Made by a program: the position numbers and the translations under genes | Notes under the pieces: model-generated | What the model was told of the DNA's origin: nothing | The model's input: only the letters and a program-made list of their open reading frames with translations | The model's database searches: none | In this document: positions 9,541 through 21,658 of the stretch, piece after piece | How positions within the stretch are numbered: position 1 is the stretch's first letter | Layout: each line of letters opens with the position of its first letter | From: Alectoria sarmentosa | Taxonomy: Eukaryota; Ascomycota; Lecanoromycetes; Lecanorales; Parmeliaceae | Assembly (NCBI GenBank): GCA_009733775.1 | Contig: WOGZ01000023.1 | Span: 62,001 to 126,000 of the forward strand | Reading direction: 5' to 3' | Length of the DNA stretch: 64,000 bases

Positions 9541-12456
9541 GACCGACGTAGTGACGAAGCCGCACTGGCACTTGCTTTGTCCTGAGAAGATGTCCGATCA
9601 GTATTGAGTTGGATGGACTCTGTCCAGGTATGGCGTCGCCAAAGAGCGGTGTGTTCCCGACTTGAATGTTGTGAGTGAGTGGCCTCTTCCCCAGTGTCTT
9701 AACTGGCAAGTCGATCGATTTGCGTAGTTTCTAGAGCCCCCTTTGAGATGTGCTGCTCGATATGCCTAAGGTTAGGAGGATTGCAGACCTCACGTCATGT
9801 GATAAAGCGGTTGTTGGCTGAAGTTGGGAAGTATTCTGGAGGCTGGTGGTCTCAGTAATGTGTCAGATTAGTGGTTCATGGAGAAAACAGAGGGTTGACG
9901 AGGGAGTGGTCTCATCATGAAGTGAGCATGAGTGGAACATACCTGTTGCGGACATCTGGATTGCAGTCTTACTGTACCAACTCCGGATGCAGCAATCGGG
10001 AAATGCAGCTCCAGACGCGACCGAGGCTTCTAGAAGTTATGCACGCCCCAAAGCGGCGACAGTCCCTACCCGCCAGATAGTCTTTGTCCTTTGCCGTCGA
10101 TCCTGATTGCCAGCACTGCCTACAGGAAGGAAAAGTTGACAGCAGGAAAATACTTCCTTTGTCGACATGCAAACTGTGACTATACGGATTGGAGGTAATG
10201 TTGGGAGGATGTCCGCCGGAAGGAGTACAGTATGCTCCCAGCCCAGAGCCTCTTCGCCGGATCTGTCGACCAGACCAGCTGGTCTTTTGAAGCCAATCGA
10301 AGGCCACTCGCAAGGATTATCAAGCTGATCTCAGGACAGAATGCATGATAGGCTGCAGCCAATCATTGTAAGCATCAGTATAGGTCTGCCAACCTCCTCC
10401 AGTGCGGTGACGATGATCCGGAACGGAGCCCTGCTCTACTAGTGTGGCGCTAAGTAAATGTGTTGACTTAACACTGGGATCCATGACTATGGGATTCACC
10501 CTCCCAAGTGTGAATATGAGATTGCCTGACATTTTCTGACGCCTTCACAGCTAGGTTCTCAAAGTTGAGAGATCAGGTGCCGATTTGACCTCAACTCGAA
10601 TTGTGCGGTTGTGGATACCACATGTTTCGCGAGTCAAGATGACTGGCAGGGCGCCACAACGTGTACATTCCTCGCTTCTTCATGCGGACTGCAGTTCGTC
10701 TTTTTGGCCCCCAAAGTTACCAAAAGATGGAAAAGCAGTCCGGGAAATTCTCCGATACGCTCAATAAGCCGCCATAGCCCCAGCAATCGCGGGGAAATGA
10801 TGCACCAATGCGAGAATGCGATTGAGACAGGATTGAGGACGGATAGTGGCAGGATCGGGCTAGACAATAAATGATAGCACAACGCTGTTCGGACGTCGTC
10901 TGTTTACTTTTTGATCGTCATTGTGACTTTGGCACATTTGGAAAACTTGTTGACCATGATCTCTCCAATCATTACGTCCGGGAAGCAGGAAAGCATGTTA
11001 GACGCTCGCGTTGACTAGTCAGCTGGCAGCGGACGGCAGCGAATTCATGGTTCTGATAGGTGGACCACGAGAGCCTGATGGTCGACAGAAGCCGTTACCA
11101 GCACTTGTACATGGCTTGGAGCTCTAAGCGTCCAGCGTCGGAAAGGTTGGCGGCGGATGTGTAACGCTCCCAGTCGGACGTCTTACCTGGAATGTAAATG
11201 GTGCGCGCCAAGCCGAAAACGTCGAGCTGCACAAGCAGCATCCGGAAAAGAATTGTATACGAGTAGCTTTGGTATCTAAGTAAGTGATGGATAAGGGAAG
11301 AAATTTTGGTTGTGGATTTGCGTTGTATGGGATCAGATCATTTTTGTTTTCATCGTCGCGTGTTACAGAAAATGCAAGGCTACTGTAAAGTATTCTACAT
11401 GTTCGTTCGGAGATTTTTGTAGTGCATACCGTACTTTATCCCTCACCCTCTAGTTTACTTACCATGGTTAGCCAATTCGACGACTGAAGTATCCTCATCA
11501 TGCGCCCGCCATGACCCTTTTCTCCGCACCCGCTCCCCACTATGACCGAGGATACAGTCTCGAGTGTGGAAATGAGGCGCATGTATTCCAAATCCTAAAG
11601 CAAGCAAGCAAGCCAGCCAAAGACCAGCTGCTATGTGTGGGTGCGGTTGTGGGGTCATGACTCGAGTAAAAAAGTTGCTTGTAGTCCATGTGGAACGGAG
11701 TGATTGAGAGATGTGAGGCTGGGGGGGGGGATATATGAGCTGGATGTACTATCAATGTAGGAGCTCTACTCGTACTCGTCTAATACACTCGAGGTAACAT
11801 GTTGATGCAGCATCTATCAATCTTCTGTATGTAAGTTTAGATAGACACTCTGACATCATTGACGACAACTTTGTCCTTTACACACCAGGTCGACGGTGCG
11901 CGCTAGAGCACACTGTCTGCCATTCTTTCCTTTCTTCCAAAGTGAGCTGAAAGACAATTAAAAGGGACAAGGAGTAGAGTACGAGTAGCGAGTGAGAAAA
12001 GATTTCGGGACGTTCCGCAAAAAGTGACGATCGAGGGGATGTTCTAGCGCGTCAAAATTCACTTTGAATTGAACTGACGCCCGTAGTCACACTATTCACA
12101 GCGCCATGTAGCCATTCACTCCCACATCCATCTTGTCCTCGCTGCCCAGATTTCCCAACCAAAAACACTCATTCTCTCTTGCAAAAGCGACTTACTACTA
12201 CCAGATCCATCTTCTACTTGCCCGCCCGAAATTACCAACCTTCTCACTTTCCAACCAGACCTCCTCGGATCCATCTCGCAGCACACACCCTTGCACTGCT
12301 CAGCTGCCCACCTTCCCCCCAAAACAAATCCACCATCTCTCTCCATTCTTCCAATACCCTGGCCCCTACCAAGCTTCCTTCAATTAAATCACCAGCACCT
12401 CGTAAAAATACCAAAAGAAAAGAGAAAACGAATCCAACCGTGGGGGCTTCTGGCCA
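9541..12456. promoter_or_regulatory. 2.9 kb gene-free stretch between divergent HMG-box and RXT2 genes
   Basis: No open frame here has a recognisable product, and the longest (10.0-10.3 kb, minus) is featureless. A run of ten G lies near 11,721-11,730. The last ~330 bp before RXT2 is strongly C/T-rich on the coding strand, as in many fungal promoters and leaders. Long leaders with upstream open frames are common for fungal developmental regulators, so much of this may be HMG-gene leader. A non-coding RNA cannot be excluded. Confidence 0.45.
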
Positions 12457-14323
12457 ATGGCGCCCGCCATGGCGCAAACTAGGTTGACTCAAGAGACAAA
12501 AGACACAATACTGGGCATGAAAACAGCTATTGCCCGATATCAAGACTGTAATACTCTACGCTGAGGCTCATTGGATACGAGTACACTGACCTACCTCCAT
12601 ACAGCCTCCGACTCCGACGATCCCTACCTCCAACCTACAAATCGTGGGAACAAACTCAAGCGCAAGGCGCATCACATGCAAGATGTACACTCGGGCGGAA
12701 TCACCGGGGCCAAAGCCTACAAGCGGGTGAGCTACAATCTACCATGTCATCATCTTGGATTACGAGTTAAACGTACTCCGCCAGACAATTGAGCATGCCG
12801 GCTACCGCAGAAATATACTTCGCCGAAACCCTAAGCGCTTCGATGAAGACGGAGAAGAGCTTGAGGATGAGGACGAAGACGAGGAAGCTGATGCACGAGC
12901 GGCGGAAGAAAACCCATATGCTGAAATCCAGCTCGAAAGTAAGCAAATCTGAGCTATAGCTCACCAGCTTCGTTGCTGAGCATGGCAATCGATAGATTTA
13001 CTCTTACCTCTGACGTCTCCTGCGAGCCTGCCGGATCACCCCTCACTTTCCGTACCATACCTCTCGTCTACGTTGACAGATATGGCCCAGCATGCCTGTG
13101 AAATGGTGCAAAGAGAGAGGAAAACTTTGAACAACGCCAAGCAAGTGTTGAAGAAGCTGCGAGGAGACGATATCTGGATACCTTGCGGTTCGCTCTATTC
13201 TAAAAGCGATGAGGCATTATTCAGCACAGAGCACCTATACAATGGCACCGCGTCAAATGTGGCCCTCCAGGCTCCGAGAAAATTTGACGTCCAAGAAGGA
13301 ATGGTCAATGGCATTGCGAATGGCAACCCGCAATTGAGAACTCGAAATAGGGCGAAGCCAGAAACGGAGCTCGCCAATGTTAACGGATCGCACGAAGGCA
13401 CCGCTGAGGAAGATAGCATCGACGTGGTGGAGGCAGCGGCCTTTGGCGCTAGCCCACCTATTGAAGGACAAGAAGAGGAGGCCACGAAGACCAATGACAT
13501 CCGGGACCTTGAAATAGCAGATGCGGACAGCAAAGGGTCCCAAGGCCAAGGAGCCAAGCCAGAAGACTCCGAAGAGTTGGAAAGGAGTCTTGAGGATGAG
13601 ATCGTTGACATAGTGGGTCCTGAAGCATCAATCACAGGTCGAGCTGTGCCAGAAGATACGCTGGGCACAGACATGGAATCTGGCCGAGATCCAGTCCACA
13701 TTGGCAACAATAACGACACTGGGACGCGGGTCAGTCCACACGCAGACGATCCCATCCCTACCATGGGCGACGCCAACGCTCCCACCAACGGAGACTCCGC
13801 CCTGGCTACAGAAAATACCCAAGACGAAGACATGGGGGACGGCATCGACGTCGACGACGAAACGAAACCCTCCCCTCGTCGCATGCGAACCCGCGCCCAA
13901 GCCCAAGCAGCCACCTCTCCCACAACCAGCACCCGCACAGCCTCCCCCTCCTCCTCCATCCCTATGCCAGTCCACCCACTCTTCATAATTCCCCCTTCCG
14001 CCATCCCCTCGCGCGACATCGGCCTTCCGCCCACGGAAGCCGACGAGACGCGCCGCCTGCTAATTCTGTACGTACAAAAACAAGAAGAAGTGTGTCGCGG
14101 CGCCAAGAGCCTTTATGAGGGACTGTTGAAGGCGGATCGGCAGAGAATGACGGTGTTCAAGTGGTGCAAGGCGGAGGGACATGTGGGGGAGATGAGCGAT
14201 GGGGAAGATTGGTATGAAAAAGAGGAGTGGGGACTGGAGGAGGAGGGGTTGAGGAAGGGGCATGATGATGAGGAGGAGGAGGGGGTGGTGCAGGGGAAGA
14301 AGACGAGGGGAAGGAGGGCGTAA
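12457..14323 (+). CDS. RXT2: RXT2-like subunit of the Rpd3L histone deacetylase complex
   Basis: Exons 12457-12547, 12605-12726, 12785-12938 and 12996-14323 give about 564 aa. The Rxt2 N-terminal domain is spread over all four exons: SSDSDDPYLQPTNRGNKLKR, TIEHAGYRRNILRRNPKRFD, ENPYAEIQLENLLLPLTSPA, and LSSTLTDMAQHACEMVQRER followed by DDIWIPCG. Rxt2 is a subunit of the large Rpd3/Sin3 deacetylase complex that represses promoters in the nucleus. The middle is acidic and disordered, and a second conserved patch near the end (ETRRLLILYVQKQEE, then EGHVGEMSDGEDWY) is followed by an acidic/basic tail. Two in-frame ATGs (12457, 12469) are possible starts; the first was chosen, with Kozak context slightly better at the second. 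Confidence 0.85.
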
Positions 14324-14446
14324 AGATTTCGTCAAGGAAATGGAGTCATTTACGACTTGATACCCAGCGTTAAGAGATGGCGCCATATCATAGACTTGAA
14401 AAGTCATGTGAAATTACTTCATCCCAAACAGGGTTGATTGCTCTCA

Positions 14447-16743
14447 TCAATCATCCTCACTATCATTGCCAAATATAGCCCTGAAGATTTCATCCCCGGG
14501 CCTTTCTTTCTCAATCGCCTCGTTCCTTTCCGGATCCATCCCGTCTTCTTCTTCCCTGCGCTGGCCTCGTCCCCCTCCCATCTCCCCGCCACCACCACCC
14601 TCATCCTCAACCTTGACCCCTGAACTCTTCATCTCACCCCCACTCATCCTCAATTCGTCCATATCCCTCTTCCCAACCAACTCCAAGCTTTTTTGCGGCA
14701 TCGCCGTCGAATGCCTTTGCGGTGGATCTCCATTTCCTTGCTCAGGGGGGACATCGCCAGGATCGACGCGTACATGAGCGGGAGGCTTGATGTTAAAGCG
14801 TTTGCATATTAGTTTCGTGGGGTAGAAGTTTTCCTTTGAGCGAGTGAGAGGACCATACATGCCTACGGCAGCCGCTTCTTCGGCGGGCGTTTTCGCTTTA
14901 ATAGTGGGTTGTGTGAGTAAGTGTGAATCCCCTTCCACTCCGGCAGAGTCATCATCCAACTTGACATTATCGGATGCGAGCTTTGGAGCTGAGGATGAGG
15001 ATGTGAAACGTGAAGCCATTATACCAGTCACAGGCTTGAAGATCTGCGCTGCGTGCGCGAATTCGTTCATTTCGTTGGCCCAGTCGTCATTGCTTGCGCC
15101 AGGCGCTCGAACAGGTAGAGTGCCTTCTGGGCGTAGGCCAGCGCGGATTTCCAGGAAGAGACGGTAGCGGGAACGTTTGGAAGGGTCTTCGGCGTACGGC
15201 ATCCAGCCTGCTGTTCCTCGGCTGAGGGCTGTGAGAGCGGTTTCTTTGGCTAAAGGAGGGATGAGTGAGGAGAGGGTCCTTGGATGCGACGACGAATGGT
15301 GAGCGCCGGCTTCGCCTAGAGCAGGGGGAAGATTGGAATTATTGGTTGCGGAGGCGATGCGAGCACGGGCGTCGGGGTTGAGGTAGTCGAATACTGATTT
15401 GCCTGGGAGGAGGGTTTCGCCTAAAAGGGCGGCGCGAGATTTGGGGGAGAGCTTAGAGGCGGCGGCGATGTTGGCTGGAGACTGATAGGTTGATTGAGCA
15501 AAGGCAGTCATGGTGGGGTTGGAGGGCGCTTTGGAAGACTTCCAGTCCGGGGGAATCTTGGGAGGAGGGTATTTGCCATCCTGTGAGAGGATTGACGAGA
15601 GGGGATCTGAATTGCTGGAGAGAACGAAGCCGTCCAAAGGTAGGCGGCCATCATAACATCTTCGAAAACCCGGACTAGCTTTCCCAGCACCAGTTTTCTT
15701 GGAGATGAAGACTGGTTTGCTGTTGAGCAACGGATTGGCTGAAGATCTGCTGGCTTCGAGCTTCTTCTTTTTCTTCTTGCCGCCTCCGATGATGCGATTG
15801 TAGGATATCGAGGGGCCCATCTGATAGAAATCCTCGTCATCAGAGCCATTGTCGCTGAAGATGCCCGTGCCAAATCCACCGTTGTATCCTGGCCTCTTCT
15901 TTTTGGTTTTACCATCATTCGTGAGGACTCCGAACGCTGTACTTTCTTGGTCGTCGTCACTGGCCGGGTCTGCAGGCTTAGACGTCCTAGCCAAATCTTT
16001 TCCCTCTGAAAGCCTCTCTCCACCCTCAAAGCCCAGGCCTTTGCGGTCATTCTTTCTAACGAAGGTTATCATACTCGAATTCTCTGGAGCAAAAAGATGC
16101 ATTTGTTGATCTGATCCACCACCCGAATCCTGGTCCTCATCTAGCCTTGCATTTCTCCTGACCCTTGGTCCTACGCCCTGACCCTCACGCCAGCCCATCT
16201 TCTTCATCAACTTTACCCCCATCGTCTCCCCGCTAGTTTTTAAGATGTCCATGAACTTGTCGTCTTGCGATTGTTCTCCCACTGTAGATCCAAGCCCTGC
16301 GAATGCGTCCATGGTTTGTATTTTTTTGGCCTCTTCAGCCTCGGCCATGTCTTCCTCGTCCATAAAGTCCTCCGGTCTTTGCTGAGAAGGAGGGGCGTCT
16401 TTCTTCCGATTTGTGCGAGACGAGAGGAAAGTGGAAGGAGTCCATCCTTCCTTTGAGCCCACGGTATTAAAGTATCTGTTATGTGACCGGCGTCAGCGCA
16501 GTTCTCCTTGAATGCGTTTCGACCATTTGGGGCTTACCCAGCACTGAAGCCACCAGTAAAGGCGCCATGTAATCTTTTTCTCCCTTGCTCGTCCGTGACC
16601 TCTTGTTGCCAGACGGGTTGGTAGGAAACGTCATGGCGAGAGTCAGGATCCAGAGGTGGGAGGGGAGTACCGTATACGACGTAGGGCGAGTGTTGAGCAG
16701 TCAGGTCTGCTTCGAAGGTCGCACGCGATCGCTTGTAGGCCAT
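14447..16743 (-). CDS. G-patch protein of the GPATCH1/TOUGH family
   Basis: Two exons, 16538-16743 and 14447-16475, give about 744 aa. The N-terminus (MAYKRSRATFEADL, then YVVYGTPLPPLDPDSRHDVS and FTGGFSAGYFNTVGSKEGW) is the DUF1604 signature of GPATCH1 and plant TOUGH. The G-patch follows near residues 150-185: SGETMGVKLMKKMGWREGQG. The rest is low-complexity, with Lys runs and an acidic end (NDSEDD). G-patch proteins activate DEAH-box helicases, and GPATCH1 is found in late spliceosomal complexes, so a nuclear splicing role is inferred. The start used is the ATG at 16743. Its 3' end lies only 123 bp from the convergent RXT2 stop. Confidence 0.86.
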
Positions 16744-16868
16744 GATGATCAAGGTGAGGCATCATGCATGCTCGAGGTTATGCCAAATATGCGCCGTATG
16801 CAGTATGCATTGCACCAGAATATCAACTCCCTTGAATGAAGTTCATACCTCGGTACCTATGGAATCAA

Positions 16869-16923
16869 GAAGTTGAGAAGTTGAGAAGTTGAAAAGTTGA
16901 GAAGTTGAGAAGTCGAGAAGTCG
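16869..16923. repeat. Octamer tandem repeat, GAAGTTGA x about 7
   Basis: Seven head-to-tail copies with point changes (GAAATTGA-like AAAGTTGA once, GAAGTCGA in the last two) lie about 130 bp upstream of the G-patch start codon. The graded drift toward one end suggests slippage growth. Possible promoter element or neutral minisatellite. Confidence 0.85.
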
Positions 16924-17851
16924 CCGTTGGTGCCGTGTGCTACCCAGTATCTTAGCACAGGCAACGGCGAGAGATAAGCTTATAATTTCCCTTATAATTT
17001 CCCACTTGCACGCCCAAAAGTGAGGAAATGAGCCAAGGAGCTAAGTAATCAAAGAGCCAAGGAGCCAAGCCATTTATTCGCCTGCAACTGTCTGTGAGGC
17101 TGGTGTCCGGCTTTTATCATTGGCCAAAGAAGCTGCCGCAGAGGATGCTTAAGTATGCAGTACGAGTACCTAGAGTAGACAACTTTGATAATAATCCATC
17201 TCCATCAGTCTTGAGTCTTGCTTGTTGAGAGGAGACACACATCTATCTCGTACTCGTACCTGACTGCTGACTCTATTTCATACCGACTGGGGTCTCCTTA
17301 ATCATCGTAATTGACAACGTCTGACCTTCCTTGGTGAAAGAATAAAGAAGAAAGAATACAGAATAGTCGGATTGTTGATTGTCCTTGGAATTCATCCTCC
17401 CCCGGAGCTTGCCCCTCCCTCCTCCCTCCTTCCCGGCCATAGTTTACTTTACTTGACTCTGCAGGCCGCGTTGTCAACTTAAATATTAATATCTTCTGTA
17501 CCTCTGTACCGTTGTAAGTACCTCCGTACCTCCAACCTCTTCAACTTCACGCGAATTTCTCATGTCTTCCCACCAGCCTCCTCAGAACTGACCCAACTCT
17601 GCTGAGACTTCTCTGAAACTTTGCCTGCCCCCCGTCATCTCATCACAACCAAGCGCAGTCAGTCGCATCCACGTCTAGTCGCTTACGGCAAGGGAGCATC
17701 TCGGCCTACTAGCTTGCTACTTGGCACTCCAACCACGCTGCCCGTCGACCCAAGAGACTCTATACTCACGTCCAGCGTCCAAGACATCACTCGAATACAG
17801 ACGCAGTGGCATCCTCCATCCACTGGCAGTCACCAGAAAAGCCATAGCTAG

Positions 17852-17926
17852 GTAAGTGCCTTTGGAGACTCAAGTCTCTAAGCCACTGGACCTCCACATA
17901 TCCTCTCAACACCATCCCCTCAATAG
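17852..17926 (+). other. Candidate 5' leader intron of KIN1
   Basis: GTAAGTGCC at 17852 and CAATAG ending at 17926 would remove 75 nt, finishing five bases before the KIN1 ATG. The donor is perfect. Only a transcript could confirm this. Confidence 0.4.
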
Positions 17927-17931
17927 AACTC

Positions 17932-20900
17932 ATGTCGGCTGCCTCAACAGCATCTCCTTCGGTGGTGCGAAGCTCTTCACGAAGACAAACCCCATACCAT
18001 TCCCCCACTACGGATCGACCTCACAGGACCACCTCTACGGTTACCAAACCCTCAACAGCGCCGACTGGACCTATACGATCAGATTCGCAATCTCGATCAT
18101 ATTCCCGTCCGACGACGGCCTCCGATCAGCCTTCTCTCGCTAGCGTTGCTCGGAAAGATTATGAGACCACCAATCTAGCCAGGCCTTCGACTTCTCGCCG
18201 CAGCTCTTCTCGAGAGCGATCTTATGCTGCTCCACCGCCACAGCGAATTGAGTCTACTCGAGACTCTCGTAGGACTTCTTCGAGACCAAGTCAATCGCGC
18301 AACACCTCAAGGATGTCTACCGCTACTACGGTAGCTAATAGCGATGGCGCGACAGCTGTTCCAACACCCACTGTTGCCAGGACACAGTCCGCTGCAGCCT
18401 CCGGAAGCGCTACACCTTTGAAGAGGAGGACAACACTTGCTGCACAAACAGGACAATGGTCCTTAGGCAAAACTATAGGAGCAGGAAGCATGGGCAAAGT
18501 AAAGCTGGCTAAGAATTTGGAGACTGGAGAGCAGGTTGCTGTCAAGATTGTGCCACGGCAATCAACGGACGAGCATCGTAATGATCGAGACCGCGAACGT
18601 GCAGATCACTCCAAGGAAGTCAGGACTGCCAGAGAGGCAGCTATCGTCACTTTGCTCAACCACCCGTACATCTGCGCAATGCGAGACGTTGTGCGCACAG
18701 ATTATCATTGGTACATGCTGTTTGAGTACGTCAACGGAGGTCAAATGCTGGACTACATCATCTCTCATGGCAGGTTAAAGGAAAAACAGGCTAGAAAGTT
18801 TGGTCGGCAAATAGCAAGTGCCCTTGATTATTGCCATCGAAATAGCATCGTTCACAGAGACCTGAAAATCGAGAACATCTTGATAAGCAAGACAGGGGAT
18901 ATCAAGATCATCGATTTTGGTTTGAGCAACCTCTTCGCACCAAAAAGCCATCTCAAAACGTTTTGTGGTAGTTTGTATTTTGCTGCACCGGAATTATTGC
19001 AAGCAAGGCAATACACAGGCCCTGAAGTGGATATCTGGAGCTTTGGGATCGTCCTGTACGTTCTGGTATGTGGGAAAGTGCCTTTCGATGACCAAAGTAT
19101 GCCCCAGCTGCATGCAAAGATAAAGAAAGGTGTGGTCGACTACCCAGCGTGGCTTTCCCCAGGTAGGCGAGCGGAATTCCCAGACTTGCTTCGATCTGGG
19201 CACTAACTATCGTTTAGAATGCAAAAACCTCATTTCGAGAATGCTTGTGACAGATCCGAAACAACGAGCCAGTCTTGGCGAGATACTGAACCATCCGTGG
19301 ATCACGAAAGGCTTCAATTCCCCTCCTGAAAATTATCTCCCTGCGAGAGAGCCTCTACAGTTGCCTCTAGATCCGCAAATTATCGAGAAAATGCATGGGT
19401 TCGACTTTGGCGAACCCGATTTTATTGAGCGTGAGCTGACAAAAGTTCTTGGCTCTGAGGATTACCAGAACGCTGTCAGAAACAATGCCCGAGAGCATGC
19501 CGTCCATGCTATGGGCAGTGAAAAGAAACGGGGCGTCTTCGACTTCTACAAGCGGCGAAGTTCCGTAACAAGTCGAGAAACTCTGCCAAATACGTCTTCT
19601 GACGCAGTACAGCTTGGTTCGGACCCTGTCAACGCTTTCAGTCCCCTCATATCAATCTACTACTTGGTCAGAGAGAAGAAAGAAAGGGAACGTATAGAGG
19701 ATAACCCTGGAGCACTGAGCATGCCCATGTCTCCAGGCGAGAAGCCACTTCAAATCCCCGACCTACCTGCGCCCGAAGCCGCGTACACAAACGCTTCGGC
19801 TTACGAGATGCCTGGTGAGAAGGCCACGGGCGGCCGCTCGAGAGCACGGTCGAGGACACATGGAGAAGAAGACGTGACAGAAGGTCTGAAGACAGTCAAT
19901 CTCAATGTACCTCCCGGCGTACCTCCAGCCATCGTGGCACCAAGCCATGAACAGCAACCTGCCAAAAAGGAGAGCGCTGCCGCTGGACTTCTTCGAAGAT
20001 TCAGCACGCGGCGCACAAAGGAGTCCAGATCAGAAGCCCAGCACTCTCCATCACTGCAGGTGCAGCCACCTACTGATACATCCACGACGCCAAGAAAAAG
20101 TTTCAGTGTGCGGAGAGCTCGTAATAGAGAGCCAATCCCAACGACAATGCTTCATCCAGGTGGGAGCACACCTCATCAAGCTGAGCTGCTAACGCCCCCT
20201 GGCACGCTGGAAGCAAAATCGAGGACAAAAAATACTTTGGATCGGTCCACGAGTGTCAACTCTGCCGAGTACCGAAAGCGGCAATCCCGTCGAGGCCTAT
20301 CCGATGGGCAAGCTTCGATTCCAGCGTCCGAACCTCCCTTGACGAGTGGTTCTGAGCGGTCTAGCGTCAGCGGTCACAAATCAAAAGCAAGTGAGCCTCC
20401 GCCAATCGATCAGAAGAGCGTCATCAACGCCCGGGCCGCAACCACACGCACCAAGTCGCTTGGTCACGCGAGACGTGAAAGTATACAAGCTAGACGTGCT
20501 TTAAGACAAGCAGTCCATGAGGCTAACGTCCCGGAAGAACCAGACCAAGAACAGACAGCAGGCGCCGATAATCCCAATAAGAGTCTCGAGAACATGAAAC
20601 CCGTCTATCTCAAGGGCCTCTTCAGCGTCTCCACCACGAGCAACAAACCCCTGCCCGTCATTCGTATAGACATCGTCCGTGTACTCAAGCAACTCGGTGT
20701 ACAATACACCGAAATCAAAGGCGGTTTCAGCTGCCGCCACGCTCCAAGCATCGATCTCAACCGCAGCCATGACAATAGCCCTCCAAGCCCAGAGCTTCCA
20801 ACTGGCAATAGGCGGCGAATCAGCTTCGCCGGCGGCTTGAGAAGTGGCGAACGCAACGAAGAAGCTTTAGAGAGACCTTCGCAAATCGGCCGTAACCCAT

Positions 20901-21196
20901 CGCGCAAGCAGCCGGCCCCTGACACTTCGTTCACAGCCTCTGACGAGTCAGATGATAGCGCCAATGGAGTTGGTGCCGCTCGACGACGCTCTCAAGCTGG
21001 CGAGAGAACGCCGGCGGGGGAAACGACAACACATGTTGAGAGTGAGGTTGGCGGGAATATGGTAGTGAAGTTTGAGATATTCATAGTGAAGGTGCCGTTG
21101 TTTAGCTTGCATGGCATACAGTTCAAGAAGGTGGCAGGGGGGACGTGGCATTACAAGAGTATGGCGACACAGATTTTGGAGGCTTTGAGATTGTGA
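17932..21196 (+). CDS. KIN1: KIN1-type polarity kinase (MARK/PAR-1 family)
   Basis: Exons 17932-19162 and 19218-21196 give about 1,069 aa. A Ser/Arg-rich tail (1-174) precedes a Ser/Thr kinase domain (about 175-445) with all key elements: glycine loop GAGSMGKVK, lysine in VAVKIVPRQ, catalytic loop HRDLKIEN, IIDFGLSNLF, and APELL. The stretch NGGQMLDYIISHGRLKEKQA is characteristic of Kin1/Kin2. A long disordered middle with many phosphorylatable Ser/Thr leads to a C-terminal KA1 domain (about 1025-1069, with VVKFEIFIVKVP and QFKKVAGGTWHYKS) that binds acidic lipids. Family members act at the cell cortex and septum in polarity, exocytosis and ER-stress mRNA targeting. The 55-nt intron lies inside the kinase C-lobe, after WLSP, with a clear CACTAAC branch site. 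Confidence 0.93.
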
Positions 21197-21658
21197 GGGC
21201 ATTGACAGACTGAGGGATCTGCCCAAAACAGAGTCTACGTTTCTTGGTGATTTTGCTTGATTCTCTTCTCTCGCGGTGCTTTGTTGAGCGATGGTTCAGG
21301 CAGCGGCATTGTTACGAATCTCCTTTCTTGGATCGGTGGCCCATGGCTTGGCTCAATCCTTTGTATACCTTGTATACCTTGGCTTCCGCAGATGGGATAG
21401 GATTGGCAGAGTGATAGTGGTTCTCTTGAATAACAAGAAAGCACGCTTCCCCATCGAGACATGGGCATCGTAATACTTCAAGGGAACATTGCCCATCGAG
21501 TCGTCTGCTTTCTGCCTGCCAGACTCATTTTTGTGCCAGTGATACCCTCTTAGTCCCCACTTGCACCAATTTCGTAAGGACAAACACCTTGCTGACTGAA
21601 CTTTGGAAGTCGAGCATGTCCAGAAGAACAAGCTCTATCCCTTGGACCTACTGCTCCT
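21197..21658. other. Convergent 3' region of KIN1 and GCN20
   Basis: About 460 bp between two converging stops. Nothing coding is apparent; it should hold both 3' untranslated regions and polyadenylation sites. Confidence 0.6.

Larger units (their letters stand above)
16744..17931. promoter_or_regulatory. Divergent promoter region of the G-patch and KIN1 genes
   Basis: About 1.2 kb separates the two start codons. It contains an octamer tandem repeat near the G-patch gene, C/T-rich tracts at about 17,400-17,430, and a possible leader intron just before KIN1. No open frame looks coding. Confidence 0.5.

Noticed and set aside
13195..14106. 303-codon minus-strand open frame
   Set aside because: It is antisense to RXT2 exon 4, Ser-rich, and a shadow of the acidic codons on the coding strand.
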